Positions 16,718 to 26,911 of a stretch of DNA of 37,350 nucleotides are shown here, piece after piece. This DNA is from Bryobacterales bacterium. Its GTDB lineage: Bacteria; Acidobacteriota; Terriglobia; Bryobacterales; Bryobacteraceae. The notes below the pieces were generated by a model that searched no databases, was not told where the DNA came from, and saw nothing but the letters and a program-made list of their open reading frames with translations. The number at the start of each line of letters is the position of its first letter. Position 1 is the first letter of the stretch. The stretch lies in assembly GCA_003132865.1 (NCBI GenBank), contig PKYZ01000102.1:1935-39284 (forward strand). Direction: 5' to 3'. The translations under genes were made by a program, and so were the position numbers.

Positions 16718-17905
16718 ATGACACGCAGACAACTCGGCAAACTGGCGGCTGCCGGAAGCGCAGCGTTCTTGCCCGCGGCGCGCGCCACTGCCCAGAACAA
16801 CGCCCAGAACAACGCCCAGAACAGTGCCCAGAACAAGTACGGCGGCCCGCTAGAGGGCTTGGAAGACAAGGTCGACGCAGCCTCGTTCGACCCGGTTCTC
16901 TACACCCGCAAACTCTACGAGTCGGCGCCCTTGCGGCTCACCTTCCGCGCGCAAAACCGCAAACAAGCGGAAGCGTGGCAGAAACGCCTGCGCGCCAAAC
17001 TCACGGAGCTCGTGGGCGGATTTCCCGCACAGCGCGCCGCGCTGCAGCCCCAGACTCTCGAGACGCGCGATTTCCCCGCGTACCGCCGCGAGAAGTTCGT
17101 CTTTGGAAGCCGGCCGGGCATGTTGCAGCTCGGCTACTTGCTGACGCCGCGCGCCTCCGCGCCGCCGCATCCCGTCATGGTCTGTATACCCGGCCACGGC
17201 CGCGGTGTGGATGACATCGTGGGCATCGACGCCCAGGGCCGCGACCGCACGGACAAAGCCGGTTATCAACACGACTTCGCCATCCAGGTGGTCGAACACG
17301 GCATGGCCGCGGTCGCCATCGAACCGCTGGCCTTCGGCTGCCGCCGCGATCCGGTCACGCGCAAGAAAGGCGCGGAGGCGACCGCCTGCCAGCCCTCTGC
17401 CGGCGCGGCGCTGTTGCTTGGCCAGACCATGCTCGGATGGCGCGTCTACGATGTCATGCGCGCCATCGACTGGATCGAAACCCGCAAGGAACTCGACGCG
17501 CACCGCGTAGGCTGCATGGGCATCTCCGGCGGCGGCGAGGTCACCACGTTCGCCGCGGCGCTGGAGCCGCGCATCCGCGCCGCCATGATCAGCGGCTATC
17601 TCAACACGTTCCGCGACTGCATCATGAGCCTGTCGCACTGTATCGACAATTACGTTCCAGGAATTCTCAATTGGGCCGAGATGTACGATGTGGCGGGTCT
17701 CATCGCGCCGCGCCCGTTGTTTGTCGAATCAGGCATGAAGGACGATATCTTCCCGATCGAAGCCAGCAAGGCCAGCTTCGCGCGCGTGCAAAAGGTGTAC
17801 GAGGTTTTTGGCGCCGCGCCGCTGGTGAAGCAGGAAGTCTTCAACGACGTGCACTCCTTCTATGGCGTGCAGGGGCTGCCGTTCCTGGCGAGGCACCTGG
17901 GGTGA
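16718..17905 (+). CDS. Tat-exported alpha/beta hydrolase (acetyl xylan esterase / Abhydrolase_7-like)
   Basis: About 395 residues from ATG 16718; ATG 16697 is in frame but would displace the twin-arginine signal. The signal reads TRRQLGKLAAAGSAAFLPAA. The nucleophile serine sits in GCMGISGGGEVT, the acid is likely Asp in ESGMKDDIFP, and the histidine is in NDVHSFYG. ISGYLNTFRDCIMSLSHCID and GLIAPRPLFVESG fit the carbohydrate-esterase-like group. It probably cleaves esters of plant or microbial polysaccharides outside the cytoplasm. Four tandem AQN(N/S/K) units follow the signal peptide. Confidence 0.85.
   Translation: MTRRQLGKLAAAGSAAFLPAARATAQNNAQNNAQNSAQNKYGGPLEGLEDKVDAASFDPVLYTRKLYESAPLRLTFRAQNRKQAEAWQKRLRAKLTELVGGFPAQRAALQPQTLETRDFPAYRREKFVFGSRPGMLQLGYLLTPRASAPPHPVMVCIPGHGRGVDDIVGIDAQGRDRTDKAGYQHDFAIQVVEHGMAAVAIEPLAFGCRRDPVTRKKGAEATACQPSAGAALLLGQTMLGWRVYDVMRAIDWIETRKELDAHRVGCMGISGGGEVTTFAAALEPRIRAAMISGYLNTFRDCIMSLSHCIDNYVPGILNWAEMYDVAGLIAPRPLFVESGMKDDIFPIEASKASFARVQKVYEVFGAAPLVKQEVFNDVHSFYGVQGLPFLARHLG
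16790..16837 (+). repeat. Four 12-bp tandem coding repeats (AQNN) in the esterase
   Basis: GCCCAGAACAAC is repeated four times with small changes, encoding AQNN-AQNN-AQNS-AQNK right after the Tat signal. It forms a polar linker. Copy number could vary by slippage without frame loss because the unit is a multiple of three. Confidence 0.85.
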
Positions 17906-17943
17906 CTCAGCTCGCCTCTAGTTTTCGGGTGGATAGTCGAGTT

Positions 17944-18438
17944 ATGAGTCCAGGCGCAGCCGTCCTCGGCCCTCTTGTTGGGCTGGGTATTCTTGTTGCG
18001 TGTGGGGCGCGAAACGCGGACCGTGTTCAACCGATCGCCGAGGCGCAGCGTGTCCGGGTGCTAAGCGCCGTCCAAGGGCTGCGGCAAGCCATAAACCATG
18101 GCCCTTGCGGAAGCATTCCGGATGCCGTTGGCGAATCACTGCGCAGAGAATGGATTGAGCAATGCGACCACATCCGAGAAACCTGGGGAGATTGGCAGAG
18201 CTTTGGCGCGAACTATTGGTATCGGGCAGGCCCCACCGCCATTGCGGTCGAAGGCATCGCCGGATTCACGAAAGGCAACTGCACCGTCCAAGTCGTCTGG
18301 GCGTTAGAGTCTCCGTCGCCACGTATGCTGGCCTTCTTCTTGCGCTCTAAAGAAGACCAGGTGGACTTCCCCCCTCTACCGCGGCTCCTTATGGACCCTC
18401 CTCCGAAGCCGACCAAAAGTTCGCCGGCTGACGCCTGA
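17944..18438 (+). CDS. Putative lipoprotein of unknown function
   Basis: 164 residues from ATG 17944. A hydrophobic start ends in a lipobox, L17-V18-A19-C20, so C20 would be lipidated. The mature part has two cysteines (GPCGSIPDAV and EQCDHIRE) and a third in KGNCTVQVVWAL, a short alpha-beta region (RVLSAVQGLRQAINHG) and a Pro-rich end. I do not recognise the family. It lies 38 bases after the esterase on the same strand with no strong ribosome site and is convergent with the small membrane protein. Confidence 0.6.
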   Translation: MSPGAAVLGPLVGLGILVACGARNADRVQPIAEAQRVRVLSAVQGLRQAINHGPCGSIPDAVGESLRREWIEQCDHIRETWGDWQSFGANYWYRAGPTAIAVEGIAGFTKGNCTVQVVWALESPSPRMLAFFLRSKEDQVDFPPLPRLLMDPPPKPTKSSPADA

Positions 18439-18463
18439 TGCCTGATCGACAACGTGAGTATCG

Positions 18464-18697
18464 CTAGCCGGCATTCGAGTGCGAGGCGTTGTCCCCAGAG
18501 CCGCCGTCCTGTTGCCCGCGTGACTCGCGCTTGTTGACTTCCTTCATAGCCACCCCGGCGACCATCATGGCCGGCCCGACAAATATCGCCTCAACCGGAA
18601 GCCGCCCACAATAGATGCACGCCAAGCCGAACAGAGCCAGGCCGGTCCGCACCAGCAGCATCGGACATTGTTGAACAGCCCAGCTCCTATTCGACAT
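18464..18697 (-). CDS. Small membrane protein of unknown function
   Basis: 77 residues from ATG 18697, which lies inside the last codons of the czcA-like gene (11-base overlap), suggesting coupled translation. Two hydrophobic segments are visible (LLVRTGLALFGLACIYC and AIFVGPAMMVAGVAM), then a charged, Gly/Ser-rich tail. It lacks any known metal-binding motif. An association with the efflux pump is inferred only from the overlap. A longer frame from 18751 is open but less likely. Confidence 0.45.
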   Translation of the reverse strand: MSNRSWAVQQCPMLLVRTGLALFGLACIYCGRLPVEAIFVGPAMMVAGVAMKEVNKRESRGQQDGGSGDNASHSNAG

Positions 18698-21600
18698 CGA
18701 ACTCCGGCTCCGGTTCCGGGAGCACATCGCGATCTCCCGCAACCCAGACATAAAGCGTCGGCAGAAGGAAGATGCTCATGATGAGGCCTACCATCAGGCC
18801 GCCGACAATCACGATCGCAAACGGCCGCTGCGAATCGGAGCCAATCGCGTGTGAGAGCGCGGCGGGCAGCAAGCCCAGCGTCGCCACCAGCATCGTCATC
18901 AGAATGGGACGAAGCCTCAGAACCGCCCCTTCAATTGCGGAGTCCTCTATGTTCCGCCCGCGGGCCCGAAGCTGATTGATGTACTCCAGCATGATCACAC
19001 CGGTTTGCACGGACACGCCGAACAGCGCCAGGAAGCCGACGCCCGAGGACACGCTGAAATTGGTGTGGGTTACCAGCAGCGCCAGCAGTCCGCCGATGGG
19101 CGCCATCGCCAGATTGGCCAGGATCAGCGCCGCCCACTTGAAGGAATGGAACATCGCATAAAGGATGATGAAAATGATCAGCACCGTTATCGGCACGACA
19201 ATCGTCAGCCGCCTTTGCGAACGCTTCTCACTCTGATACTCGCCTTCCCAACGGACCTCGTATCCCGGCGGCAGCTTCACCTTCTGGTCCACCTTCCGGA
19301 TGGCCTCCTCCACCGCGCCGCCCAAGTCGCGTCCCCGCACGCTGTACTTGATGGCCACGTACCGCGAGTTGCCTTCCCGGTAGATCTCCGAAGCTCCGTC
19401 CGCGGTTTCGACCTTCGAGAGCTGCGCCAGCGAGACACGCTCGCCCGATGGCGCCAGCAGCCGAATGTTCTCGATCGCTTCCGGCGTATCGCGGTACTGC
19501 GGCAGATAGCGCATCACCAGATCGAACCGGCGCTCGCCTTGCAGCACCTGCGTCAGGGCGCTCCCGCCGACCGCCGTCTGAATGGCGTCCTGCACGTCCG
19601 CGACGTTCACCTGAAAGCGCGCGGCCTGCCTTCGATCCACCGTGAAGTTCAGGTTCGGCTGCCCGATCACGCGCAACAATCCGAGGTCAGCGATCCCCGG
19701 CACCTGGCGCATGACCTCCACCACCGCCGTGCCCTTTTCTTCCAGCAGTTTCAGGTCGTCGCCGTAAATCTTCGTGGCAAGTTGCCCCTTCACGCCGCTG
19801 ACTGCCTCCTCCATGTTGTCCGCGATCGGTTGGGAAAAATTCCAAATCACGCCGGGCATCTTTCCAATTCGCGGTTCATGGCGGCAATCAGTTCCTCCTT
19901 GTCCTGGTGAAATACGGGACGCCATTGCTCCTTCGGTTTCAGATCGACAAAATACTCTGTGTCGAAAAAGCCGGTCGTGTCCGTACCGTCATCCGGCCGG
20001 CCCACCTGGCTGGTGACCACGGTGACCTCCGGGAAGGCCGCCAGAAGCAGCCGCGCCTGGTCCGCCACGTGGGTCCCTTCGTCCGGTCCCGTACTGGGCG
20101 CCAGCGTTCCGCGAACCCATATCGCGCCCTCGTCCAGATGCGGCAGAAATTCCGAACCGATGACGCCACTGGCAGTCAAGTAAGCCACGGCAACCAGACC
20201 GGCGGCTGCGACGCCGACCGTCACCCAACGGGCTTCTATGGCCCGCCGCACGCCCTTGCGATACCATTCCGTCAGAAAGATCAGGGCCGGATTGTGCCAC
20301 TCGCGCACGTTGCGGCGGAACAGGAGGCTGGAAAGAACCGGCGCCAACAGCATGGAGAAGATCAGCGCGCCCAGTAGCGCAAAGGCCACCGTCCACGCCA
20401 TCGGCTTGAACAGGCGCCCCTCCACGGATTGCAGCGTGAAGATCGGAAGATACGCGGTGACGATGATCGTGATCGCATAGAAGACCGGCCTTTGCACCTC
20501 GTGCGCGGCTTCTCGAATGCGCCCCATGGGCGTCTTCGGAACATCGACTTGACGGCCCATGTGCCGCACGATGTTCTCCACCATCACCACCGCGCCGTCC
20601 ACCACCATGCCGAAATCCAGCGCTCCTAAAGACAGCAGGTTCGCTGGAATCTGCCGAAGGTCCAGGCAAATGGCCGCAAACAGCAGTGAAAAGGGAATCG
20701 TCAGAGCCACGATGAGGGCGCCGCGGGCATTTCCCAGAAACAGGAAGAGGACGATCGAAACCAGGATGATGCCCTCGGTCAAGTTGTGCAGAACCGTGTG
20801 CGTGGTGTAGCGCACCAGATCGCTGCGGTCCAGGAACGGCACTACCTTGACTCCCTTGGGCAGTATGCGGCTGTTCAGTTCCGCGATCTTTTTGTGAAGG
20901 AGATCCAGCGTTTCGTCGGCCCGTGCGCCTTTCCGCAGCAGGACGATGCCCGAGACCACGTCGTCGTTGTCCATGATCTTGCCGTCGGCGCGGTGAATCG
21001 CCTTAGCGAATTGCCCCAGCCGGATCTTCGGTCCTTGCGCCACGGAAGCAACGTCGCTTACCCGCAAAGGCGTGCCGTTCTGGGTCTTGATCGCGGTGTC
21101 CTCAATATCCCCGACGGCTTTCACCAGTCCCACCGCGCGCACGTTGATTTGCTGCAATCCCGCTTGAATGAAGCTCCCGCCGGCATTCACGTTGTTGTTC
21201 GAAAGCTGCTGTTCCACTTCGCCAAGGCTCAGGTTATGCGCAATGAGCTTGTTCGGATCGACGCGCACCTGGTACTCCTTCGTCGGTCCGCCGAAGCTGG
21301 ATACGTCCACCACGTTCGGCACGGACTTAAACTGCTTCTCCAGCACCCAGTCTTCAATGGCCTTCAGCTCCATCACGTCATATTCCGGATTGGTACTGGT
21401 CAGCGTGTAGAACATGATCTGGCCCACCGGGCTATAGTCCGTGCCCATCTGCGGCTGCAGATTCTCCGGCAGGGAGACCTGGGCGAGACGCTCCAGTACC
21501 TTTTGCCGGTTCCAATCGTTTTCCGATGCGTCGTCAAAAATCAGCATCAGGCTGGAAAGCCCGAACAGGGATACGGAGCGCAGGTGCATAAGGTGCGGCA

Positions 21601-21826
21601 GGCCGTTCATCACGATCTCGAGAGGAATCGTGACCTGCTGCTCGACCTCTTCCGCCGCCCGGCCCGGCCATTGCGTGATGACCTGGACGTAGTTGTTGGC
21701 CACGTCCGGATAGGCCTCGATGGGCAGGTTTTTGAAGGAGATGACGCCCCATGCGAAAAGGAGAGCCGCAAGGGCTAACACCAGGAGACGGTTGTTCAGG
21801 GCAAAATCGACGAACCGGCGGATCAT
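18687..21826 (-). pseudogene. czcA: CzcA-type heavy-metal efflux RND transporter, interrupted by one frameshift
   Basis: The N-terminal part (21826 down to ~19860) starts MIRRFVDFALNNRLLVLALAAL; the C-terminal part continues to 18687 in another frame. The break is at AMNRELER|MPGVIWNFSQP, near 19859-19866. Adding one base restores 1047 codons (1046 aa), the normal CzcA length. The TM4 motif LDFGMVVDGAVVMVEN, with two acidic residues, points to divalent cations (Zn/Co/Cd/Ni) rather than Cu/Ag. It would pump metal from periplasm or cytoplasm using protons. No adaptor (CzcB) or outer-membrane (CzcC) gene is next to it. The break may be real or a sequencing indel. Confidence 0.85.
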
Positions 21827-21924
21827 TGGTTGGAGACAGCAGATTTCAATCTAAAACGGCCGCCGGGTGAAACGCCATGTATCTTTCAAACACGCGCGGC
21901 TATCCTTTGAGGTGGCCGATTCTT

Positions 21925-21944
21925 GACCATTCGCTGCAATGGTC
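21925..21944. promoter_or_regulatory. Inverted repeat in divergent RND/LuxR spacer
   Basis: GACCATT (21925-21931) and AATGGTC (21938-21944) are perfect inverted repeats 6 bases apart, in the 236-base spacer between the divergent efflux and regulator genes. A protein operator is likely but unproven. Confidence 0.5.
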
Positions 21945-21957
21945 TAACCGTTCGATT

Positions 21958-21976
21958 CCAAAGATAGATCTTTTGG
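21958..21976. promoter_or_regulatory. Second dyad in the RND/LuxR spacer
   Basis: AAAGAT and ATCTTT flank a 2-base centre, extended by CCA/TGG with one bulged base. It sits 14 bases after the first dyad. TATCTTT also recurs nearby (around 21892 and 21990), so a multi-site regulatory region is possible. Confidence 0.42.
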
Positions 21977-22062
21977 CTGCGGCGACCCTATCTTTGAGTC
22001 AACCTGCAGGGTGCCTTCCTGGACATGCTCGACAATGTGTTAACGGTCACTCGAAAGACATC

Positions 22063-22800
22063 ATGGATCGCATACGGCTGCTGCTACTGGTTGATTACGT
22101 CCTGGTCCGCGAGAGTCTTAGCCGCCAGTTACGATTGGAGCCCGACTTCGAGATCGTCGCCGAGTGTGGCACGGCGGCTGAAGGCTTGGAAGCCCTCAGC
22201 CGTTCGCTTGTAGATGTTGTGCTGTTGGATTCCGAGGCAGTTGGCGATCAGGCCGCACAGTTCATTTCCACGGCACGCCAGGCCGGGTATCAAGGAAGGT
22301 TTCTGGTGCTCGCGTCCGAAAAAGATACCGCCAGCCTGTTCATGCCCTTACGCGCCGGCGCCTCCGGCGTATTCCGGAAGCACAGCTCGTTGGATAGTCT
22401 CCCGAGAGCGATCCGGCAAGTCGCGGCGGGAGAAGCCTGGGTCGACCTGGCAGTCCTCCAACTTCTGGCCGGCCCCATTGCGGAACGCGAGAATCGGAAC
22501 CTGCACAGCCTGTTGACAAAGCGCGAGCAGCAGGTGCTCGAAGGAGTTCTGGATGGTCTGACTAACAAGGCAATCGCCGGCCAGGTTGGAATATCGGAGG
22601 GCGCCGCAAAAGCTGTCTTGCGGGAGATCTTTCGAAAGGCTGGCGTCCGGAGACGCAGTCAACTGGTCCGCGTGGCCCTCACGGGGTCATCGGGAACCGC
22701 AACGATAATGATGTGGGGCAGGACTCCAGTCCTGCGGCAGACGTCCACGTCGGCTGGCGGGTCCAAGGGACCCGCGCAGACCGAGGGTCTGCCCCACTAA
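22063..22800 (+). CDS. NarL/LuxR-type response regulator with repeat-derived tail
   Basis: 245 residues from ATG 22063. The receiver domain spans ~4-125, with the phosphorylation site D56 in VVLLDSEAV and K106 in GVFRKHS. The usual acidic pair is reduced to one residue (VD11Y instead of VDD), so metal-dependent phosphorylation may be weak. The LuxR helix-turn-helix lies at ~152-204 ([33 protein letters not shown]). Residues 218-245 and the stop codon are encoded by the palindromic element that starts at 22713. It is divergent from the czcA-like gene and may regulate it. No histidine kinase is nearby. Confidence 0.87.
   Translation: MDRIRLLLLVDYVLVRESLSRQLRLEPDFEIVAECGTAAEGLEALSRSLVDVVLLDSEAVGDQAAQFISTARQAGYQGRFLVLASEKDTASLFMPLRAGASGVFRKHSSLDSLPRAIRQVAAGEAWVDLAVLQLLAGPIAERENRNLHSLLTKREQQVLEGVLDGLTNKAIAGQVGISEGAAKAVLREIFRKAGVRRRSQLVRVALTGSSGTATIMMWGRTPVLRQTSTSAGGSKGPAQTEGLPH
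22713..22799. repeat. Full-length palindromic element overlapping two gene ends
   Basis: Outer arms GTGGGGCAG (22713-22721) and CTGCCCCAC (22789-22797) are perfect complements. Inside lie CAGGACT/AGTCCTG (22719-22734), GACGT/ACGTC (22740-22751), GCGGGTCC/GGACCCGC (22757-22775) and GCAGACC/GGTCTGC (22776-22792). It encodes the tail of the LuxR-type regulator and supplies stop codons to both that gene (TAA) and ndk (TAG). Confidence 0.9.
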
Positions 22801-23222
22801 TACCCGGACAGGTCCAACGTGCTGAAGAAGTATGCCAACTCCACCGCCGCCGTATCCGGCCCGTCCGAGCCGTGGATACAGTTGCGCTCGATGGATTCGG
22901 CGAAGCGCTTGCGAATCGTCCCTTCCGCCGCATCTGCCGGATTCGTCGCGCCCATCATCTCGCGTAACTTCGCGATGGCGTCCTCGCGTTCCAGCGCCAT
23001 CACGATGATAGGGCCCTCCGTCATGAACTTCACTAGGCTTGCGAAAAAGGGCCGCTCGCGATGCACCGCGTAGAAACCCTCGGCCTGCAACTTGCTCAGG
23101 CGCGTCATCCGCAGAGCCACAATCTTGAAGCCTTCCAACTCAAGGCAGGCGAGGATCTCGCAGGCGTGCCCGGACTCCACCGCGTCGGGCTTGATAATCG
23201 AAAACGTGAGTTCCACACTCAT
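22797..23222 (-). CDS. ndk: Nucleoside diphosphate kinase
   Basis: 141 residues, a normal length. It transfers the gamma phosphate of ATP to NDPs by a phosphohistidine; the active-site H117 is in [18 protein letters not shown] is the family start and [14 protein letters not shown] the central strand. The ATG overlaps the sucD stop codon (ATGA), so it is translationally coupled to sucD; AAGGA lies about 8 bases upstream. GTP from succinyl-CoA synthetase could be its substrate, a functional reason for the pairing. Its stop codon lies in the palindromic element and overlaps the convergent LuxR gene by 4 bases. Confidence 0.97.
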   Translation of the reverse strand: MSVELTFSIIKPDAVESGHACEILACLELEGFKIVALRMTRLSKLQAEGFYAVHRERPFFASLVKFMTEGPIIVMALEREDAIAKLREMMGATNPADAAEGTIRKRFAESIERNCIHGSDGPDTAAVELAYFFSTLDLSGY

Positions 23223-24085
23223 AAAAGGTCCTTCACCTTCTCTCCAATTTCGGCGGGCGACGAGCACACCGTGATGCCGGCCTCTTCCATCGCCCGAATC
23301 TTGTCGGCGGCCGCGCCCGATCCGCCGGAAATGATGGCGCCCGCGTGGCCCATCCTGCGGCCCGGCGGCGCTGTCTGTCCCGCGATGAATCCCACCACGG
23401 GCTTGCGCACGCGATCTTTCACGTAGCGCGCCGCGGTTTCCTCCGCGTTGCCGCCGATCTCGCCGATCATCACGATGGCGTGCGTGCCGGGGTCTTCGTT
23501 GAACAGCTTCAGCGCGTCCAGGAAGGTGGTGCCGATGATGGGATCGCCGCCGATGCCGATGCAGGTCGATTGGCCGATGCCCAGTCCGGTTAACTGCCCC
23601 ACCGCCTCATACGTCAGCGTGCCCGAGCGCGAGACTACACCCACGTGACCCTGCAGGTGGATATGTCCCGGCATGATGCCGATTTTGCATTTGCCCGGCG
23701 AGATCGCGCCCGGACAGTTGGGACCGACCAGCCGCGTCGGGCGCCCTTGCAGAAAGGCCCACACTTTCACCATATCGAGCGCCGGAATGCCTTCGGTGAT
23801 CGCCACCACCAGCGGCACGCCAGCTTCGGCGGCTTCCATGATGGCATCCGCGGCATAGGGCGGCGGCACGAAAATCACCGAAGCATTCGCGCCCGTCGCG
23901 CGCACGGCCTGGTCCACGGTGTCAAACACCGGCAGATCCAGATGCGTCATGCCGCCCCGCCCGGGCACCACGCCGCCGACCACTTTGGTGCCGTAAGCGA
24001 TGGCCTGCTGCGTGTGGAATGTGCCTTCCTTGCCGGTGAACCCCTGCACGATCAGGCGAGTATTTTCGTCAACCAGTACGCTCAT
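23219..24085 (-). CDS. sucD: Succinyl-CoA synthetase alpha subunit
   Basis: 288 residues. With SucC it converts succinyl-CoA, phosphate and NDP to succinate, CoA and NTP in the TCA cycle. The CoA-binding N-terminus is visible ([15 protein letters not shown]). GPNCPG and the phosphohistidine H247 in [13 protein letters not shown] are present. ATG 24085 has GAGGAA just upstream; the frame is open further upstream only as an antisense-free shadow of sucC. It lies 8 bases after sucC and overlaps ndk by 4, a tight sucC-sucD-ndk operon. Confidence 0.97.
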   Translation of the reverse strand: MSVLVDENTRLIVQGFTGKEGTFHTQQAIAYGTKVVGGVVPGRGGMTHLDLPVFDTVDQAVRATGANASVIFVPPPYAADAIMEAAEAGVPLVVAITEGIPALDMVKVWAFLQGRPTRLVGPNCPGAISPGKCKIGIMPGHIHLQGHVGVVSRSGTLTYEAVGQLTGLGIGQSTCIGIGGDPIIGTTFLDALKLFNEDPGTHAIVMIGEIGGNAEETAARYVKDRVRKPVVGFIAGQTAPPGRRMGHAGAIISGGSGAAADKIRAMEEAGITVCSSPAEIGEKVKDLL

Positions 24086-24093
24086 CGCTTCCT

Positions 24094-25254
24094 CTACTGC
24101 GCTGCCAGCCTGACGACTTTCTCCGCGGCATCGCGCATCCCGTCCGCGACCGTGAAGTTGAACCCGGATTCCCGCAGAATCTGACGGCCCAACTCCACGT
24201 TGGTGCCCTCCATCCGCACTACGATGGGCGCGGCAATGCGCAGGTCGCGCGCGGCCGCTACCACCCCGGTAGCCAGCGTATCGCAGCGCAAGATGCCGCC
24301 GAAGATGTTGATCAGCACCGCCTTCACGTGCGGGTCCGAGAGCAGGATGCGGAACGCGTTCTTCACCTGCTCGGCGCTGGCGCCGCCGCCCACATCCAGA
24401 AAATTCGCGGGACTCCCTCCGGCATACTTGATGATGTCCATAGTGGCCATCGCCAGGCCCGCGCCGTTCACCATGCAGCCCACCGTGCCGTCCAGCTTGA
24501 TGTAGTTGATGCCGAACCGCGAAGCTTCCACTTCGAGCGGATCTTCTTCGTTGAGGTCGCGCAGATCCAGCAGCTCCTTGTGCCGGTAAAGGGCGCTGTC
24601 GTCGAAATTGATCTTGGCGTCCAGTGCGTATACTTTGCCGTCCTTGGTCAGGATGAACGGATTGATTTCGGCCAGCGAACAATCCTTCGCGACATAGGCC
24701 TTCGCGAGTGCGCCCATGGCCGCCGCGGCCGCATTCACGCTGGCCGCCGGCACTCCCATGCCGAACGCCAGTTTGCGCGCTTGAAACGGCATCAGGCCCA
24801 CGCCCGGATCGAACGCCTCTTTCAAAATCAGTTCCGGCGTTTTGGCGGCGACTTCTTCAATCTCCATGCCGCCCGCCGCCGATGCCATGAATACCGGCTT
24901 GCCCTGCGCGCGATCCAGCACGATGCCCAGATACAGTTCGCGCGCGATGGGCAGCGTCTCTTCGATCAGCAGGCGCTGCACGATGCGGCCTTCCGGACCG
25001 GTCTGATGCGTCACCAGTTTCATGCCCAGCATCTTGCGCGCAATCTCCGCCGCTTCCGCCGCATCCCGCGCGATCTTGACGCCGCCGCCCTTGCCGCGTC
25101 CGCCGGCATGGATCTGCGCCTTCACCACCACGCTGCCGCCGATGCCCTTGGCCGCCACCTCTGCCTCGTCCGCGGTGAACGCCACCTCGCCACGCGGCAC
25201 AGGAACGCTGTATTGGCCCAGGATGCCCTTGGCCTGATACTCGTGAATTTTCAT
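24094..25254 (-). CDS. sucC: Succinyl-CoA synthetase beta subunit
   Basis: 386 residues, the usual length. The start [22 protein letters not shown] is the ATP-grasp family signature. Other landmarks are [50 protein letters not shown] and [11 protein letters not shown]. It binds the nucleotide and, with SucD, carries out substrate-level phosphorylation. It is the first gene of the operon with sucD and ndk, divergent from trpD with a spacer of about 40 bases. Confidence 0.97.
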   Translation of the reverse strand: MKIHEYQAKGILGQYSVPVPRGEVAFTADEAEVAAKGIGGSVVVKAQIHAGGRGKGGGVKIARDAAEAAEIARKMLGMKLVTHQTGPEGRIVQRLLIEETLPIARELYLGIVLDRAQGKPVFMASAAGGMEIEEVAAKTPELILKEAFDPGVGLMPFQARKLAFGMGVPAASVNAAAAAMGALAKAYVAKDCSLAEINPFILTKDGKVYALDAKINFDDSALYRHKELLDLRDLNEEDPLEVEASRFGINYIKLDGTVGCMVNGAGLAMATMDIIKYAGGSPANFLDVGGGASAEQVKNAFRILLSDPHVKAVLINIFGGILRCDTLATGVVAAARDLRIAAPIVVRMEGTNVELGRQILRESGFNFTVADGMRDAAEKVVRLAAQ

Positions 25255-25295
25255 GGAAACCTTATGATAACGTGGACTTGAAACCTCAATATAGC

Positions 25296-26324
25296 ATGTC
25301 GCTTCTGCCCTACCTGCATCGCGTAATCGACCGCCAGAACCTGTCCAGCGCCGAGGCTCTGGAGGCCATGCACATCATCTTGAGCGGCCACGCAACGGCC
25401 CCCCAAATCGCGGGATTTCTGGTGGCCCTGCGCATGAAAGGCGAGACCGTCGACGAGCTCGTGGGGTTCGCGCGCGCGCTGCGGCAGATGGCTGAGCCGA
25501 TCGATCCCGCGCTCGATGGCGAGCCGCTGCTGGATACTTGCGGAACCGGTGGCGACGGCCTCGCGACGTTCAATATTTCTACTGTTGTGGCGTTTGTCGT
25601 GGCGGGCGCCGGCGTGCGCGTGGCCAAGCATGGCAACCGGTCCATATCGAGCCAGTGCGGCAGCGCGGACCTGCTGGAGGCGATGGGCGTGCGTATCCCC
25701 ATGCCGCCCGCCGAATGTGCCCGCGCCATCCGCGAGATCGGCATCGGTTTTCTGTTCGCGCCGACCATCCACACCGCCACCAAACATGCGCACCCGGTGC
25801 GCGTCGATCTGAAGATGCGCACGGTGTTCAATCTGCTGGGACCGCTGACGAATCCGGCGGGCGCCAGCGCGCAGCTCGCCGGGGCGCCCAGCGCGCATTT
25901 CGCGGAGTTGATGGCCGGCGCGCTGGCGGCTCTGGGACTGGAGCGCGGGTTTGTAGTGCACGGCTCCGACGGCTTGGATGAGATCACCACCACCGGTCCG
26001 ACTCTGGCTTTCGAAATCCGGCATGGAGAGGTCACACGGCGCGCGCTCACGCCGGATGACTTCGGCGTGGCGATCGCGATGCCGGAGGATCTGAAGGGTG
26101 GCGATCGGGACAGGAACTGCGCGATTGCCCGTGAGATTCTGGAGGGCGTGCGTGGTCCGCGGCGCGATATTGTGCTGGTGAACGCCGCGGCTGCCCTGGT
26201 GGCCGTTGGCCGGGCGCGCGATTTTCGGGAAGGGGTGGCGCTGGCAGTGGACGCCATCGATTCCGGCGCGGCGCGGGGGAAGGTGGAGGCGTTAGCCCGG
26301 TTTACGCAGCCACCGGCAGGCTGA
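25296..26324 (+). CDS. trpD: Anthranilate phosphoribosyltransferase
   Basis: 342 residues from ATG 25296 ([17 protein letters not shown]); GTG 25272 is also in frame and would add 8 residues. It joins anthranilate to PRPP in tryptophan synthesis. Motifs: [15 protein letters not shown] for the PRPP/Mg site, [21 protein letters not shown], and [10 protein letters not shown]. It is alone here; no other trp genes are near. It is divergent from sucC and convergent with the pseudo-receiver gene, with a short palindromic element between. Confidence 0.95.
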   Translation: MSLLPYLHRVIDRQNLSSAEALEAMHIILSGHATAPQIAGFLVALRMKGETVDELVGFARALRQMAEPIDPALDGEPLLDTCGTGGDGLATFNISTVVAFVVAGAGVRVAKHGNRSISSQCGSADLLEAMGVRIPMPPAECARAIREIGIGFLFAPTIHTATKHAHPVRVDLKMRTVFNLLGPLTNPAGASAQLAGAPSAHFAELMAGALAALGLERGFVVHGSDGLDEITTTGPTLAFEIRHGEVTRRALTPDDFGVAIAMPEDLKGGDRDRNCAIAREILEGVRGPRRDIVLVNAAAALVAVGRARDFREGVALAVDAIDSGAARGKVEALARFTQPPAG

Positions 26325-26336
26325 ATGACTACCCAA

Positions 26337-26363
26337 CACAGGCTGAAGCCTGTGCTACCACTA
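26337..26363. repeat. Short palindromic element between convergent trpD and pseudo-receiver genes
   Basis: CACAGGCT-GA-AGCCTGTG (26337-26354), followed by CTACCACTA. The final CTA is the stop codon (TAG) of the minus-strand pseudo-receiver gene. It is a minimal member of the same element family and a likely bidirectional terminator. Confidence 0.75.
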
Positions 26364-26738
26364 GATTACGCCGGAGTGCCGCTTCAAAATCTGCTGTAGA
26401 TTCTGCGAGAACGCGGAGCGCGCCATCACCATGTCGCAGCCCGCCTCCTGCGCGGCCTGCTTCAGTTCTCCCTGCACGTGAGACAGATAGCCGATCAGAC
26501 TCACACCCTTGAACTCGGGGCTGCTCTTCAGCTTGGCGATCAATTCCAGCGGCTGCGCGTCCTCGAAATTCAGGTCGAAGATGATCACGCTCGGCTTGGA
26601 CTTGGCCTTGATAAGGAGCTCGTGCGGGTCCTTGATCAATTCCACCGCCATGCCGGCGCGTTTGGCGGCATCCGTGATTTTCACGGAAAAGAACAGATCG
26701 CTTACGACTGCAAGAACCTTCTTGTGTTGCTGCGGCAT
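26361..26738 (-). CDS. CheY-like stand-alone pseudo-receiver
   Basis: 125 residues with the receiver fold: VLAVVSDLFFSVKITDAA (D14), VIIFDLNFED (D55 at the phosphorylation position), LIGYLSHVQGELKQ, and AGCDMVMARSAF. The conserved lysine of strand 5 is arginine (R107), and the first acidic pair is single. It is therefore probably not switched by normal phosphorylation. I recall near-identical motifs in acidobacterial proteins, but cannot name a function. Its stop codon is in the palindromic element. It is divergent from the outer-membrane protein gene. Confidence 0.8.
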   Translation of the reverse strand: MPQQHKKVLAVVSDLFFSVKITDAAKRAGMAVELIKDPHELLIKAKSKPSVIIFDLNFEDAQPLELIAKLKSSPEFKGVSLIGYLSHVQGELKQAAQEAGCDMVMARSAFSQNLQQILKRHSGVI

Positions 26739-26911
26739 AAGAATGTGCTAGCTTTTTGTTCTCGAAATCAAACAGGGCGGGACACTCAATCGTACCTGCT
26801 TTGGCCGCCGCGTGCAACCGGCATGGGCGCCTTGGTGCACAATCGCACACGCCAGGCATGCTGTGGTATTGTCTTGTAATCGGTACATATTATCGTTAAC
26901 AGGACAACACC

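Noticed and set aside
19005..21778. Long plus-strand frames (19005-19910, 20786-21778) over the czcA-like gene
   Set aside because: Low-complexity His/Arg composition; the minus strand carries recognised RND motifs throughout.
24328..25281. 317-codon plus-strand frame over sucC
   Set aside because: Antisense shadow of a firmly identified gene.
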